Positions 25,907-33,237 of a DNA stretch of 48,704 nucleotides are shown piece after piece. The DNA is taken from contig JAPFEH010000005.1 of the NCBI GenBank assembly GCA_026169195.1, forward strand, positions 72,837 through 121,540, given 5' to 3'. The translations under genes were made by a program, and so were the position numbers. The notes under the pieces are model-generated. The model saw nothing but the letters and a program-made list of their open reading frames with translations, was not told where the DNA came from and did no database searches. Positions within the stretch are counted from its first letter, which is position 1. Each line of letters begins with the position of its first letter. The stretch comes from Dysosmobacter sp. (GTDB taxonomy: Bacteria; Bacillota; Clostridia; Oscillospirales; Oscillospiraceae).

Positions 25907-28558
25907 TTATCCTTTTGCCTCCAGCCAGTTCTTTCCATAGTGCGCCTCTGCCGTCAGCGGCACAGACAGGGAGACGACCTGCTCCATTTCCTCCCGCAGC
26001 AGCGCGGCCACAGCTTCCGCTTCCTCCTCCGGACATTCCACGATCAGTTCATCGTGAACCTGCAGCACCATCCGGGCCGCAGGCCGCTCCGCCCGCAGAC
26101 GCTTCCACACGGCGATCATGGCCAGCTTCATAATATCCGCCGCCGTTCCCTGAATGGGCATATTCAGCGCCACCCGCTCTCCGAAGGACCGCAGGTTGAA
26201 ATTGGAGGACTTCAGTTCCGGCAGATCCCTCCGACGGTGAAAAACCGTCTCCACAAACCCTTTCTCCCGTGCGGTCTCCACAACCTCGTCCATATACCGG
26301 CGAACTCCCGGGAAGGTGGCAAAATACGCCTCCATATAAGCTTTCGCCTCCGCCACCGTCACCCCGATGTCCTGACTGAGTGAAAATGCCGAGATCCCGT
26401 ATACAATGCCGAAATTGACAGCCTTGGCGCTGCGGCGCATTTCGGCTGTAACCGCCTCCGGCGCAACATGAAACACCTGCGCCGCCGTGGCGGTGTGGAT
26501 GTCCTGACCGCCGGCAAAGGCTTCCCGCATCGCTTCATCTCCGGCAATATGGGCCAGAAGCCGCAGCTCGATCTGTGAATAATCCGCATCCACCAGTACA
26601 CAGCCCGCTTCCGGCACAAACATACGGCGGATCTCACTGCCCAGATCAGTCCGTGTGGGAATATTCTGCAGATTCGGCTCCGTGGAGGAAAGCCGTCCGG
26701 TGGCTGTGACGGTCATCTGGAAGGACGTCCGCACACGCCCGTCAGGATCTATGGCTTTCAGCAACCCGTCAGCATAGGTGGAGCGCAGCTTTGTCAGCTG
26801 GCGGTATTCCAGCACCGCCCCCACAATGGGCGCCTCATAGCGAAGTTTTTCCAGAACATCGGCATTGGTCGACCAACCGGTTTTGGTCTTTTTGCCATGG
26901 GGCAGGCCCAATCTGCCGAACAAAACCTCTCCCAGCTGCTTGGGAGAATTGATATTGAAGGTCTCTCCCGCCATCGCGTAAATCTCCTGCTCCAGAACCG
27001 ACGCTCTGCGCGACAGGCTTTCTCCGAACTCCGACAATGCGCGGGCATCCACCTTGCAGCCTGCCCGTTCCATCTCCGCCAGCACACGGCACAGCGGCAG
27101 TTCCACCGTCTCAAACAGCTCCCACATCTCCTGCTCCCGCAGCTTAGGCGCCAGCACGCCGTACAGCGCATCCACCGCTCCGGCGTAGCTGCCCAGCGCA
27201 GCCTCTGCCGCCGCGGCATCTCCCAGCAAAGAGAAGGCATCCTTTTCCAGATGCAGCGGCTTGGGCAGCTCCTCATTCAAGTAAGAGACAAACAGACGCT
27301 CCAGATCATAGCTTCCCGCTGTGGCATCCAGCAGATAAGCCGCCAGCGCCGTATCAAATACAAACCCCTCCGCGGGAAGGCCGTTGTCCAGCAGGGTGCG
27401 CATCAGATCTTTTACATGATGGGCAGCCTTTTTTACATCCTCCGAAAACAGCGCCCGCAGGAAGCCGTTCCAGTCCCCTTGATAGGCTTCAAAAAACAGC
27501 TCTGCCGTCACCGCAGCCTCCGCTCCGGTATGGCACACAACCGCAAGCCCTGTCAAATCCGGCAGCGGGAGCACCGCGACATGATCCGCTGCGCGCCACG
27601 CAGCCAGCAGCTCCGCTGCCCGCTCCGGCGCCGTCACCTTCTCCACCGTCATGTCAAGCGGCGCCGCATGCTGCTCCTCAGCGCTGTCCATCGGCTTCAA
27701 ATCAAACTTTTCAATCAGCTTGCTGAACTCCAACCGCAAAAACAGCGGATAAGCCGTCTCTTTCGGGCTTTGCACCAGATTGTCCTCCGGACGGAAATCC
27801 AGCGGCGCATCGGTGACAATGGTGGCAAGCCAATAGGAATGACGGGCAGCCTCTTCTCCCGCCGCCAGTTTTTTTAATGCCGCGGGCTTGGCCTCCACCT
27901 CCGGCATACTGTCATACAACGCGTCAATGCTGCCGTATTTTTGAATCAGCGCCATCGCGGTTTTTTCGCCGATCCCGGGAACTCCCGGTATATGGTCAGA
28001 GGCATCCCCCATCAGCGCCTTCAAATCAATCATATGAATGGGGTCAAAGCCATACTGCTCCCGAAACGCGTCCGGCGTCATGTCCTTGGTGGTGGTCTGT
28101 CCCATACGGGTGGAAACCAGCTTCACCTTGGTATGCTCCGTAATCAGCTGCAGCGAGTCCTTGTCCCCCGTTACCACCACGCACTCCCAGCCGGCGGCCT
28201 CACATTTGCGGGAGATGGTCCCGATCAGGTCATCCGCTTCCCAGCCCTCCAGCTCATATCCGGGGATATTCAGCGCATCCAGAACCTCTTTCAGCACCGG
28301 CATCTGCACCCGCAGCTCCTCCGGCATAGGCTTCCGGGTGGACTTGTAAGACTCGTCTGCGGTATGGCGGAACGTGGGTGCGTGCACGTCAAAGGTAACG
28401 CATACCGCATCCGGCTGTTCCTCGCCTTTCAGACGCAAAAGGGTCGTAAGAAAACCGAATACCGCATGGGTATAAAGGCCGTCCCGGGTCGTCAGGGGGC
28501 GAATGCCGTAATAGGCGCGGTTGATGATGGAGTTGCCGTCAATGACCATGAGTTTCAT
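25907..28558 (-). CDS. polA: DNA polymerase I
   Basis: An 883-residue polymerase for repair and Okazaki-fragment processing. Residues about 1-290 are the 5'-3' flap nuclease (IDGNSIINRAYYG, GWEADDLIGT, GDKDSLQL, GIGEKTA). The middle 3'-5' exonuclease domain lacks the catalytic Asp-x-Glu pair (VAVLPLPDLTG in its place), so proofreading should be dead, as in many Firmicutes. The polymerase part has motif A VDADYSQIELRLLAH, motif B RRSAKAVNFGIVYG and motif C LQVHDELIVE. The ATG at 28558 follows GGGAGGACTCTCC. It heads the operon with rimI, a second acetyltransferase and tsaD. Confidence 0.97.
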   Translation of the reverse strand: MKLMVIDGNSIINRAYYGIRPLTTRDGLYTHAVFGFLTTLLRLKGEEQPDAVCVTFDVHAPTFRHTADESYKSTRKPMPEELRVQMPVLKEVLDALNIPGYELEGWEADDLIGTISRKCEAAGWECVVVTGDKDSLQLITEHTKVKLVSTRMGQTTTKDMTPDAFREQYGFDPIHMIDLKALMGDASDHIPGVPGIGEKTAMALIQKYGSIDALYDSMPEVEAKPAALKKLAAGEEAARHSYWLATIVTDAPLDFRPEDNLVQSPKETAYPLFLRLEFSKLIEKFDLKPMDSAEEQHAAPLDMTVEKVTAPERAAELLAAWRAADHVAVLPLPDLTGLAVVCHTGAEAAVTAELFFEAYQGDWNGFLRALFSEDVKKAAHHVKDLMRTLLDNGLPAEGFVFDTALAAYLLDATAGSYDLERLFVSYLNEELPKPLHLEKDAFSLLGDAAAAEAALGSYAGAVDALYGVLAPKLREQEMWELFETVELPLCRVLAEMERAGCKVDARALSEFGESLSRRASVLEQEIYAMAGETFNINSPKQLGEVLFGRLGLPHGKKTKTGWSTNADVLEKLRYEAPIVGAVLEYRQLTKLRSTYADGLLKAIDPDGRVRTSFQMTVTATGRLSSTEPNLQNIPTRTDLGSEIRRMFVPEAGCVLVDADYSQIELRLLAHIAGDEAMREAFAGGQDIHTATAAQVFHVAPEAVTAEMRRSAKAVNFGIVYGISAFSLSQDIGVTVAEAKAYMEAYFATFPGVRRYMDEVVETAREKGFVETVFHRRRDLPELKSSNFNLRSFGERVALNMPIQGTAADIMKLAMIAVWKRLRAERPAARMVLQVHDELIVECPEEEAEAVAALLREEMEQVVSLSVPLTAEAHYGKNWLEAKG

Positions 28559-28597
28559 GGAGAGTCCTCCCGGTTGTGATTTCTTCATAATTTAATT

Positions 28598-28626
28598 AGT
28601 ATACCCCAGTTTCTCCGATTACGCAA
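28598..28626 (-). promoter_or_regulatory. Promoter of the polA operon
   Basis: TTGCGT (28626-28621), 17 bases, TATACT (28603-28598) on the minus strand, about 40 bases upstream of polA. Confidence 0.75.
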
Positions 28627-28882
28627 CCCGGATCGGAAGCCCGCCTTCTTCTCTTCGGGCTGCCGGAAAATCGCGCCGCGAAGTTTATGGCAGATTGAGC
28701 AAATCGCTCCGGGCCGGATGTCAGGCGGATGCCGCTTGGCCTGCTTGCCGATGAGACGGCGGTCGATCTGATCCTGACAGCGATTTATGATCCGATTTCG
28801 GGGAGGGCTTGTATGGAGTTTTTGCCGGAGCACGGAAAGGGACGGCAGCGCTGTCTGCTGCCGCCCTTGACTGCCCGCCAGA
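28627..28882. other. Intergenic stretch between polA and the XRE gene, no clear gene
   Basis: The stretch is GC-rich, unlike the AT-rich XRE gene to its right. A plus-strand frame from 28729 reads MPLGLLADETAVDLILTAIYD, which looks protein-like, but it has no good ribosome site and runs on antisense into the XRE gene, so it may be a gene remnant. At 28836-28867 a hairpin with arms AAGGG.CGGCAGC lies just after the XRE stop and may be its terminator, with only a weak T tract. Confidence 0.45.
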
Positions 28883-29935
28883 TCAGAGCTGCCCTTCGCG
28901 GCCCATTTTCCTCATCAGTTCTTCAAATTCTGCGCAATCACGCAGAAAGGCATATTCATCTTTCCTGTTCAGCTCCTCGCAAAGAGAATCCGCCACTTTA
29001 CTTGAAAGAGCCGTTACCTCTGTTCCGTCCAAATTGCAGTACAACTTACAATTCTGCGCTTTCCATTCTTTTCTCATAGCAGGCAGCATTTTTGAAAGAA
29101 TAGATAAACTTTCGTCTTTATCCTTCTTATCTAATGCAAGCTGCAGATGGGCATTGTAACGCATCCATTCCGGAAGAGAAAATGTGCAGGTAATTGTTTC
29201 GTACATATCCGCAAAAAAATCCGCATCCGTATTGCGGTTTTCGTGTAACGCTGTTTCAAGCATATTGATCAAAGCGGTTTGTATCTCCGTAACACCGTTC
29301 AATATTCTGTGTTCCCAGAGTTTTTCTGCGTCTGTGTATTTTTTCTGCTGCTGGTAAAGAATTGCAAGCTGCTCTTCTTTGTCTATTGCGGAGAATGGCA
29401 GCGTATTGATCAGTTCCTCTGCCTTTGAATATTCGCCCCGATTTCTTGCATAGGAAATCAGCATACTAATTGCTATATCTCTGATTTCTGGAATTTCATT
29501 TACAGACAGCCTTTTATAAAAAGCTTCAAATGTTTCCTCATATTGCTCCGGCTCTGATACACCATAAAGAAATCTTGCGCCGTCTAAATAAAGAATCGCA
29601 GAATATACCAGCTCATCACAAGTGGGATACTCATGTATCTTGTCAATGGCCATCTGAAAAGCCGTTTGATAATCCTGTTCCTGAACGACCTTATCCAGTT
29701 CATTGACAAAGTTTTCAATCTCTACATCCGTTAAATCTTCATTGAATGACAGGAGTGTGTTCAGATCCATTCTCAATAGGCGGGCAAGCGCCGGTAACAG
29801 GGTGATATCCGGATAGGTGCCGCCTTTTTCCCACTTATTTACAGCCGGCGCGGATACGCCCAGACGCTCGGCAACCTGCTCTTGTGTGAATGACAATTCT
29901 TTCCGCTTTTCCCGGATGATTTGATTGATTTTCAT
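28883..29935 (-). CDS. XRE-family regulator with a long C-terminal helical region
   Basis: A 350-residue protein. Residues 1-60 are an HTH_3/XRE domain (KRKELSFTQEQVAERLGVSAP, AVNKWEKGGTYPDI), and the rest is helical with a repeat-like look, perhaps TPR-like, probably a sensing or partner domain. The ATG at 29935 follows GAGGAGGCTTGCTG. The gene is clearly more AT-rich than its neighbours and uses different codons (many AAA, GAA, ATT), pointing to acquisition by transfer (inference). No target operon adjoins; it may act on itself. Ligand and function are unknown. Confidence 0.85.
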   Translation of the reverse strand: MKINQIIREKRKELSFTQEQVAERLGVSAPAVNKWEKGGTYPDITLLPALARLLRMDLNTLLSFNEDLTDVEIENFVNELDKVVQEQDYQTAFQMAIDKIHEYPTCDELVYSAILYLDGARFLYGVSEPEQYEETFEAFYKRLSVNEIPEIRDIAISMLISYARNRGEYSKAEELINTLPFSAIDKEEQLAILYQQQKKYTDAEKLWEHRILNGVTEIQTALINMLETALHENRNTDADFFADMYETITCTFSLPEWMRYNAHLQLALDKKDKDESLSILSKMLPAMRKEWKAQNCKLYCNLDGTEVTALSSKVADSLCEELNRKDEYAFLRDCAEFEELMRKMGREGQL

Positions 29936-30129
29936 CAGCAAGCCTCCTCTGTATTCATACTTTTATGGTAGCAGAACAGGATTTAAGGCACAATAGCGCC
30001 GTTGTTCAATTGATGATCGAAAAAATTAACCAACCGTTAAAGGAAGCAACAGACTCTTGACTCCCCTCTGCCGCGCGCAAGGCGTCCAAGCGGGAAGGAA
30101 GCCGGAGAAGATGGCCGGGCAGACAGCAA

Positions 30130-30156
30130 GGCTCCGCTCAGAAAGAGCGGAGCCTC
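30130..30156. terminator. Terminator-like hairpin after the small XRE gene
   Basis: Arms AGGCTCCGCTC and GAGCGGAGCCT with a five-base loop, about 75 bases after the stop of the small XRE gene. T tracts are weak on both strands. Confidence 0.5.
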
Positions 30157-30230
30157 ATCCTGCCAGAACCGTGCAGGCATATTTTTGAGCAGGAGCCATC
30201 CGGCAAGGGGCTTCGTCCGCCGGACGCCCT

Positions 30231-30446
30231 TCAGCGGCGATAAGGAACCGGATCATCGGTCAGATTCAGCAGATAGTCCACGCTGGTTCCGTAAAAGCGT
30301 GCCAAAGCAATCAAGGACGCACTCGGAATATCCAGCAGCCCGCTTTCGTAGCGGGAGTACGTCGCTTGCGACACATGCAGCACCGACGCCAGCGCCGCCT
30401 GATTCAGATCGCGGTCCTCCCGCAGATTCCGCAGCCGGTGATACAT
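30231..30446 (-). CDS. Small XRE-family repressor
   Basis: A 71-residue protein that is little more than an HTH_3/XRE domain: YHRLRNLREDRDLNQAALASV, LHVSQATYSRYESGLLDIPS, LIALARFYGTSVDYLLNLTDD. Such short proteins act as dimeric repressors, often of their own promoter. The ATG at 30446 was chosen because AGGAGGG lies at good distance; the ATG two codons earlier abuts that site. It is divergent from a 54-residue gene, and two identical-type inverted repeats lie between them, probably its operators (inference). Confidence 0.88.
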   Translation of the reverse strand: MYHRLRNLREDRDLNQAALASVLHVSQATYSRYESGLLDIPSASLIALARFYGTSVDYLLNLTDDPVPYRR

Positions 30447-30476
30447 GAACATCCCTCCTTGTTTTTATTGTAGAGT

Positions 30477-30491
30477 ATGCAAAAATCGCAT
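30477..30491. promoter_or_regulatory. Operator-like inverted repeat, site 1
   Basis: ATGCA-AAAAT-CGCAT, matching the pattern ATGCR, five AT bases, CGCAT also found at site 2. It lies just upstream of the minus-strand -10 element TACAAT (30472-30467) of the small XRE gene, so binding would repress it. Confidence 0.55.
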
Positions 30492-30492
30492 C

Positions 30493-30521
30493 TTGATTTT
30501 TATGCGTTTTTCGCATAAAAT
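30493..30521 (+). promoter_or_regulatory. Promoter of the 54-residue gene with operator site 2 inside
   Basis: TTGATT (30493-30498), 17 bases, TAAAAT (30516-30521). The spacer and -10 are covered by the inverted repeat TTTTATGCG/CGCATAAAA (30498-30520), whose core at 30502-30516 is ATGCG-TTTTT-CGCAT. Sites 1 and 2 are centred 25 bases apart. Confidence 0.65.
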
Positions 30522-30547
30522 AGAAAAACAAGGGGGTGGGCTTTCTT

Positions 30548-30712
30548 ATGGAACAATCCGATATGATCCTCTGGCGTATCTGGGTAAGCACAGCCCAGCG
30601 CATTGTGTCCTTCCATCCCGTAGAAGGCTTCCAGCTGCTGGAATTCCACGATCGGGAGTTATTCTTTCGATGTGTGGATGAATATACCCGCCAACGGTAC
30701 CGCTACCAATAA
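30548..30712 (+). CDS. Conserved-looking 54-residue protein, function unknown
   Basis: A short gene reading MEQSDMILWRIWVSTAQRIV, then SFHPVEGFQLLEFHDRELFF and an end rich in Tyr and Arg. I do not know its function; the WVS...IVSFHPVEGF pattern recalls small unannotated clostridial proteins. A strong promoter with an overlapping operator and the ribosome site AAGGGGGTGGGC six bases upstream support it as real. It is divergent from the small XRE repressor, which probably controls it. There is no membrane segment or signal peptide. A toxin, an anti-repressor or a metabolic accessory are all open. Confidence 0.72.
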   Translation: MEQSDMILWRIWVSTAQRIVSFHPVEGFQLLEFHDRELFFRCVDEYTRQRYRYQ

Positions 30713-30728
30713 TTTTTTCTTTTTTCAG

Positions 30729-30757
30729 TAGACAAATCTCCGGTTTTAGCGTATACT
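30729..30757 (+). promoter_or_regulatory. Promoter of the adenine deaminase gene
   Basis: TAGACA (30729-30734), 17 bases, TATACT (30752-30757). The leader of about 75 bases holds the perfect inverted repeat TTATGA-TTG-TCATAA (30783-30797), which could be an operator. No purine riboswitch is visible in it. Confidence 0.7.
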
Positions 30758-30838
30758 CGCTTCAACGATATATTATTAAATTTTATGATTGTCATAAGAT
30801 TTGATAATGTTGGAATTCAAATCAGAAGGAGTGGTTCT

Positions 30839-32563
30839 ATGTTTGAAAGCTATGCCGGTAAGATCAACCGAAAACTGCTGAAAAAGCGCCGCATCATCAA
30901 CGCGGCAGCCGGTCGGGAACCGGCGGATCTGGTGCTGAAAAACGCCTCCTACGTCAACGTGTTCTCCAACAAACTCTGCCGCGCGGATATTGCTGTGGCA
31001 GAAGGTCTGATCGTTGGCATGGGTACCTACTCCGGAAAAAAGGAAGTGGACTGCACCAGCAGCATTGTGCTGCCCGGCTTTCTCGACGCCCACATCCATC
31101 TGGAAAGCTCTCTGGTCAGTCCCACGGAATTTGTGAAAGCGGTCCTTCCCCATGGTACGACCACTGTGATCACCGACCCCCACGAAATTGCCAACGTCAT
31201 GGGCACCGACGGCATCGAATACATGCTGCAAGCCACAGAAGGGCTCCCCGTGGATGTGCGGTTCATGCTGCCCTCCTGCGTTCCCGCCACACCGCTGGAC
31301 GAATCCGGCGCCGTGCTGGATTACAGAGCGATCGACAGCTTCTACGACCACCCCAGAGTGCAGGGTCTGGCGGAGATGATGAATTTTGTGGGAACCATCG
31401 CCGGAGACGAACAGTGTGTGGAAAAAATCGTGGCAGCACAGGCGCACCACAAAAAAATCGACGGACACGCTCCGGACCTTCGGGAAAACGATCTCAATGC
31501 TTACATTGCCGCAGGCGTTTACTCTGACCACGAGTGCCACGACCTGCAAGACGCCATTGCCAAGCTGGAGCGCGGGCAGTTCATCATGATCCGGGAAGGG
31601 ACTGCCGCCCGGAATCTGGAAGCGCTGGTGCCCCTCTTGTGCGATCAATACAGCGAACGGTGCATGTTCTGCACGGATGACAAGCATCCCAACGACCTTC
31701 TGGAAAAGGGCCACATCGACTACATTGTCAAGGAAGCGATCCGTCTGGGCGCCGATCCCATTACCGCAGTAAAGGTAGCATGCCATAACGCCGCCCGGTA
31801 TTTTCTGCTGAATAACCGGGGAGCCATCGCGCCGGGCTATCTGGGTGATTTTGTCATCATTGACGATTTTGAGCACTTCAATATCAAACAGGTCTACAAA
31901 AAGGGTATGCTGATGGTGGAAAACGGGATCGTGCGGGACTTCCCCTCCCCGACCATCGAGCAATATCTGACAGACCGCGCCCACAGCACCTTCCACGTGG
32001 ACACTCTGACAGCCGAAGATTTCTCCGAGCACCGTCCGCGGGGCATCATCGGCATGGTCAACGGGGAAATCACCACTTTAGATGCCGGATATTCTGACCG
32101 CATTGATGTCGAATATGATATCTTGAAGATCGCCGTAGTAGAGCGCCATAAGAACACCCGTCATATCGGGATCGGCTTTTTGCAGGGTTATGGTCTCAAA
32201 TCCGGCGCTGTTGCAACTTCCATTTCCCACGATTCTCACAACATCATCGTGGTGGGCACCAATGAAGCCGACATGGCGGCAGCGGTAAACCGGGTCACAG
32301 CGCTCAACGGCGGCATCGTCGTCTGGGATCATGGTTCTCCGGTGGCGGAGGTTCCTCTGGCCATTGCCGGCATTATGAGCGACGAGCCGCTGATCACCGT
32401 AAACGAAAAGCTGGAAACCGCCAAGGAGCAGGCATACGCACTGGGTGTCAGCCGCGGCATCGATCCTTTTATGACGCTCAGTTTTATGGCGCTTCCGGTC
32501 ATTCCCTCCCTGCGGATCACGACCCGGGGCGTATTCGATGTGGGAAGCCAAAGTTACGTTTAA
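30839..32563 (+). CDS. ade: Adenine deaminase
   Basis: A 574-residue amidohydrolase that turns adenine into hypoxanthine in purine salvage. Motifs include the metal site LPGFLDAHIHLESS, then HGTTTVITDPHEIANV, the HAPDLRENDLNAYIAAG block, CTDDKHPNDLLEKGH and ACHNAARYF. The C-terminal domain with GIGFLQGYGLKSGAVATSIS and SHDSHNIIVVG is specific to Ade. The ATG at 30839 follows AGAAGGAGTGGTTCT. It has its own promoter. No purine transporter adjoins; the next real genes are a small membrane protein and a sodium symporter. Confidence 0.95.
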   Translation: MFESYAGKINRKLLKKRRIINAAAGREPADLVLKNASYVNVFSNKLCRADIAVAEGLIVGMGTYSGKKEVDCTSSIVLPGFLDAHIHLESSLVSPTEFVKAVLPHGTTTVITDPHEIANVMGTDGIEYMLQATEGLPVDVRFMLPSCVPATPLDESGAVLDYRAIDSFYDHPRVQGLAEMMNFVGTIAGDEQCVEKIVAAQAHHKKIDGHAPDLRENDLNAYIAAGVYSDHECHDLQDAIAKLERGQFIMIREGTAARNLEALVPLLCDQYSERCMFCTDDKHPNDLLEKGHIDYIVKEAIRLGADPITAVKVACHNAARYFLLNNRGAIAPGYLGDFVIIDDFEHFNIKQVYKKGMLMVENGIVRDFPSPTIEQYLTDRAHSTFHVDTLTAEDFSEHRPRGIIGMVNGEITTLDAGYSDRIDVEYDILKIAVVERHKNTRHIGIGFLQGYGLKSGAVATSISHDSHNIIVVGTNEADMAAAVNRVTALNGGIVVWDHGSPVAEVPLAIAGIMSDEPLITVNEKLETAKEQAYALGVSRGIDPFMTLSFMALPVIPSLRITTRGVFDVGSQSYV

Positions 32564-32681
32564 ACGCTCCCATTGCTTTCAAACGCTTTCTTTACTGTTC
32601 TCCACATGAAAGGAGGTCGTTTCGCTAATCAAAAAACAGTGTTTTCGAAAAAAGATTGGTCTTCCTATTATGAATACGCTA

Positions 32682-32709
32682 TTGTTCCTCGATAAGTATA
32701 TTGTAAAAT
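32682..32709 (+). promoter_or_regulatory. Possible promoter of the small membrane protein gene
   Basis: TTGTTC (32682-32687), 16 bases, TAAAAT (32704-32709). The -10 ends only nine bases before the first ATG, so transcripts would be nearly leaderless or the true start lies further in. Confidence 0.4.
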
Positions 32710-32718
32710 ATAGAGGAG

Positions 32719-32952
32719 ATGGTCTGTCTGGACTATAAAAAAAGTAAAACGCTCATCAGTCTCGCATTGATTGTCGGAAACAGTGTTTTTTATTTAAGCT
32801 TCTTGCTTACAGAAAACCGTCTTGGCAATTTTTTATATCTTCCTGTTGTTCTGTTTTTTGTGATAAGATTTGTTCTTTCCCTATTGCAAAATAAACACGC
32901 AGGGAAACACGGACAAGAAATTCCTTATCCACATTGGTATGACCTGTTTTAA
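32719..32952 (+). CDS. Small two-segment membrane protein, function unknown
   Basis: A 77-residue reading frame with two hydrophobic stretches, SLALIVGNSVFYLSFLL and NFLYLPVVLFFVIRFVLSLL, joined by a short polar loop and followed by a His-rich tail HAGKHGQEIPYPHW. I do not recognise it. The start is doubtful: GAGGAG abuts the ATG at 32719 with no spacing. A strong terminator directly after it supports a real gene. It is more AT-rich than its neighbours, which may mean transfer. Confidence 0.55.
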   Translation: MVCLDYKKSKTLISLALIVGNSVFYLSFLLTENRLGNFLYLPVVLFFVIRFVLSLLQNKHAGKHGQEIPYPHWYDLF

Positions 32953-32969
32953 GCATACGCTGAAAACCA

Positions 32970-33009
32970 AAAGGCTCCGCGGGAGATCAAAGCCCTGCGG
33001 AGCCTTTTT
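32970..33009 (+). terminator. Terminator of the small membrane protein gene
   Basis: Arms AAAGGCTCCGC (32970-32980) and GCGGAGCCTTT (32997-33007) with a 16-base loop and a five-T tail, 18 bases after the stop. Confidence 0.8.
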
Positions 33010-33088
33010 CCACGCTCAACATCTCTGCATCTCGATGAAGCGGCCGGATAAACCCGATTCATGCAAGCAGGATTTCTCCGTTCGGGTA

Positions 33089-33117
33089 TTGACAAATTTA
33101 CTTTAAAGGGTTAAACT
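33089..33117 (+). promoter_or_regulatory. Probable promoter of the sodium symporter gene
   Basis: TTGACA (33089-33094), 17 bases, TAAACT (33112-33117). It leaves a leader of about 115 bases before the start codon. Confidence 0.55.
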
Positions 33118-33157
33118 GATGATGTTTTTGATCTATGCGGCATGGCCGCAGCTGTCG

Positions 33158-33202
33158 ATTGGACCGCGGAGGAGGGATTTCCCCCCTCTCTTTTTGTCCA
33201 AT
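33158..33202 (+). promoter_or_regulatory. Nested hairpin in the leader of the sodium symporter gene
   Basis: An outer stem ATTGGAC/GTCCAAT (33158-33164 with 33196-33202) encloses a GGAGGG/CCCTCT stem followed by CTTTTTG. The inner part looks like an intrinsic terminator, and the outer arms could compete with it. It may be an attenuator; no known riboswitch class is recognised. Confidence 0.4.
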
Positions 33203-33237
33203 ACCGTCTATGATTACACAAAAAGGAGAGCCCTTCC

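Noticed and set aside
29965-30060. A 31-residue plus-strand frame (MVAEQDLRHN...) upstream of the XRE gene
   Set aside because: There is no ribosome site and it overlaps the likely XRE promoter. It could be a gene remnant, but the evidence is too thin.
30758-30838. Purine riboswitch before adenine deaminase
   Set aside because: The leader is only about 75 bases and lacks the three-way junction motifs; only a simple inverted repeat is seen.
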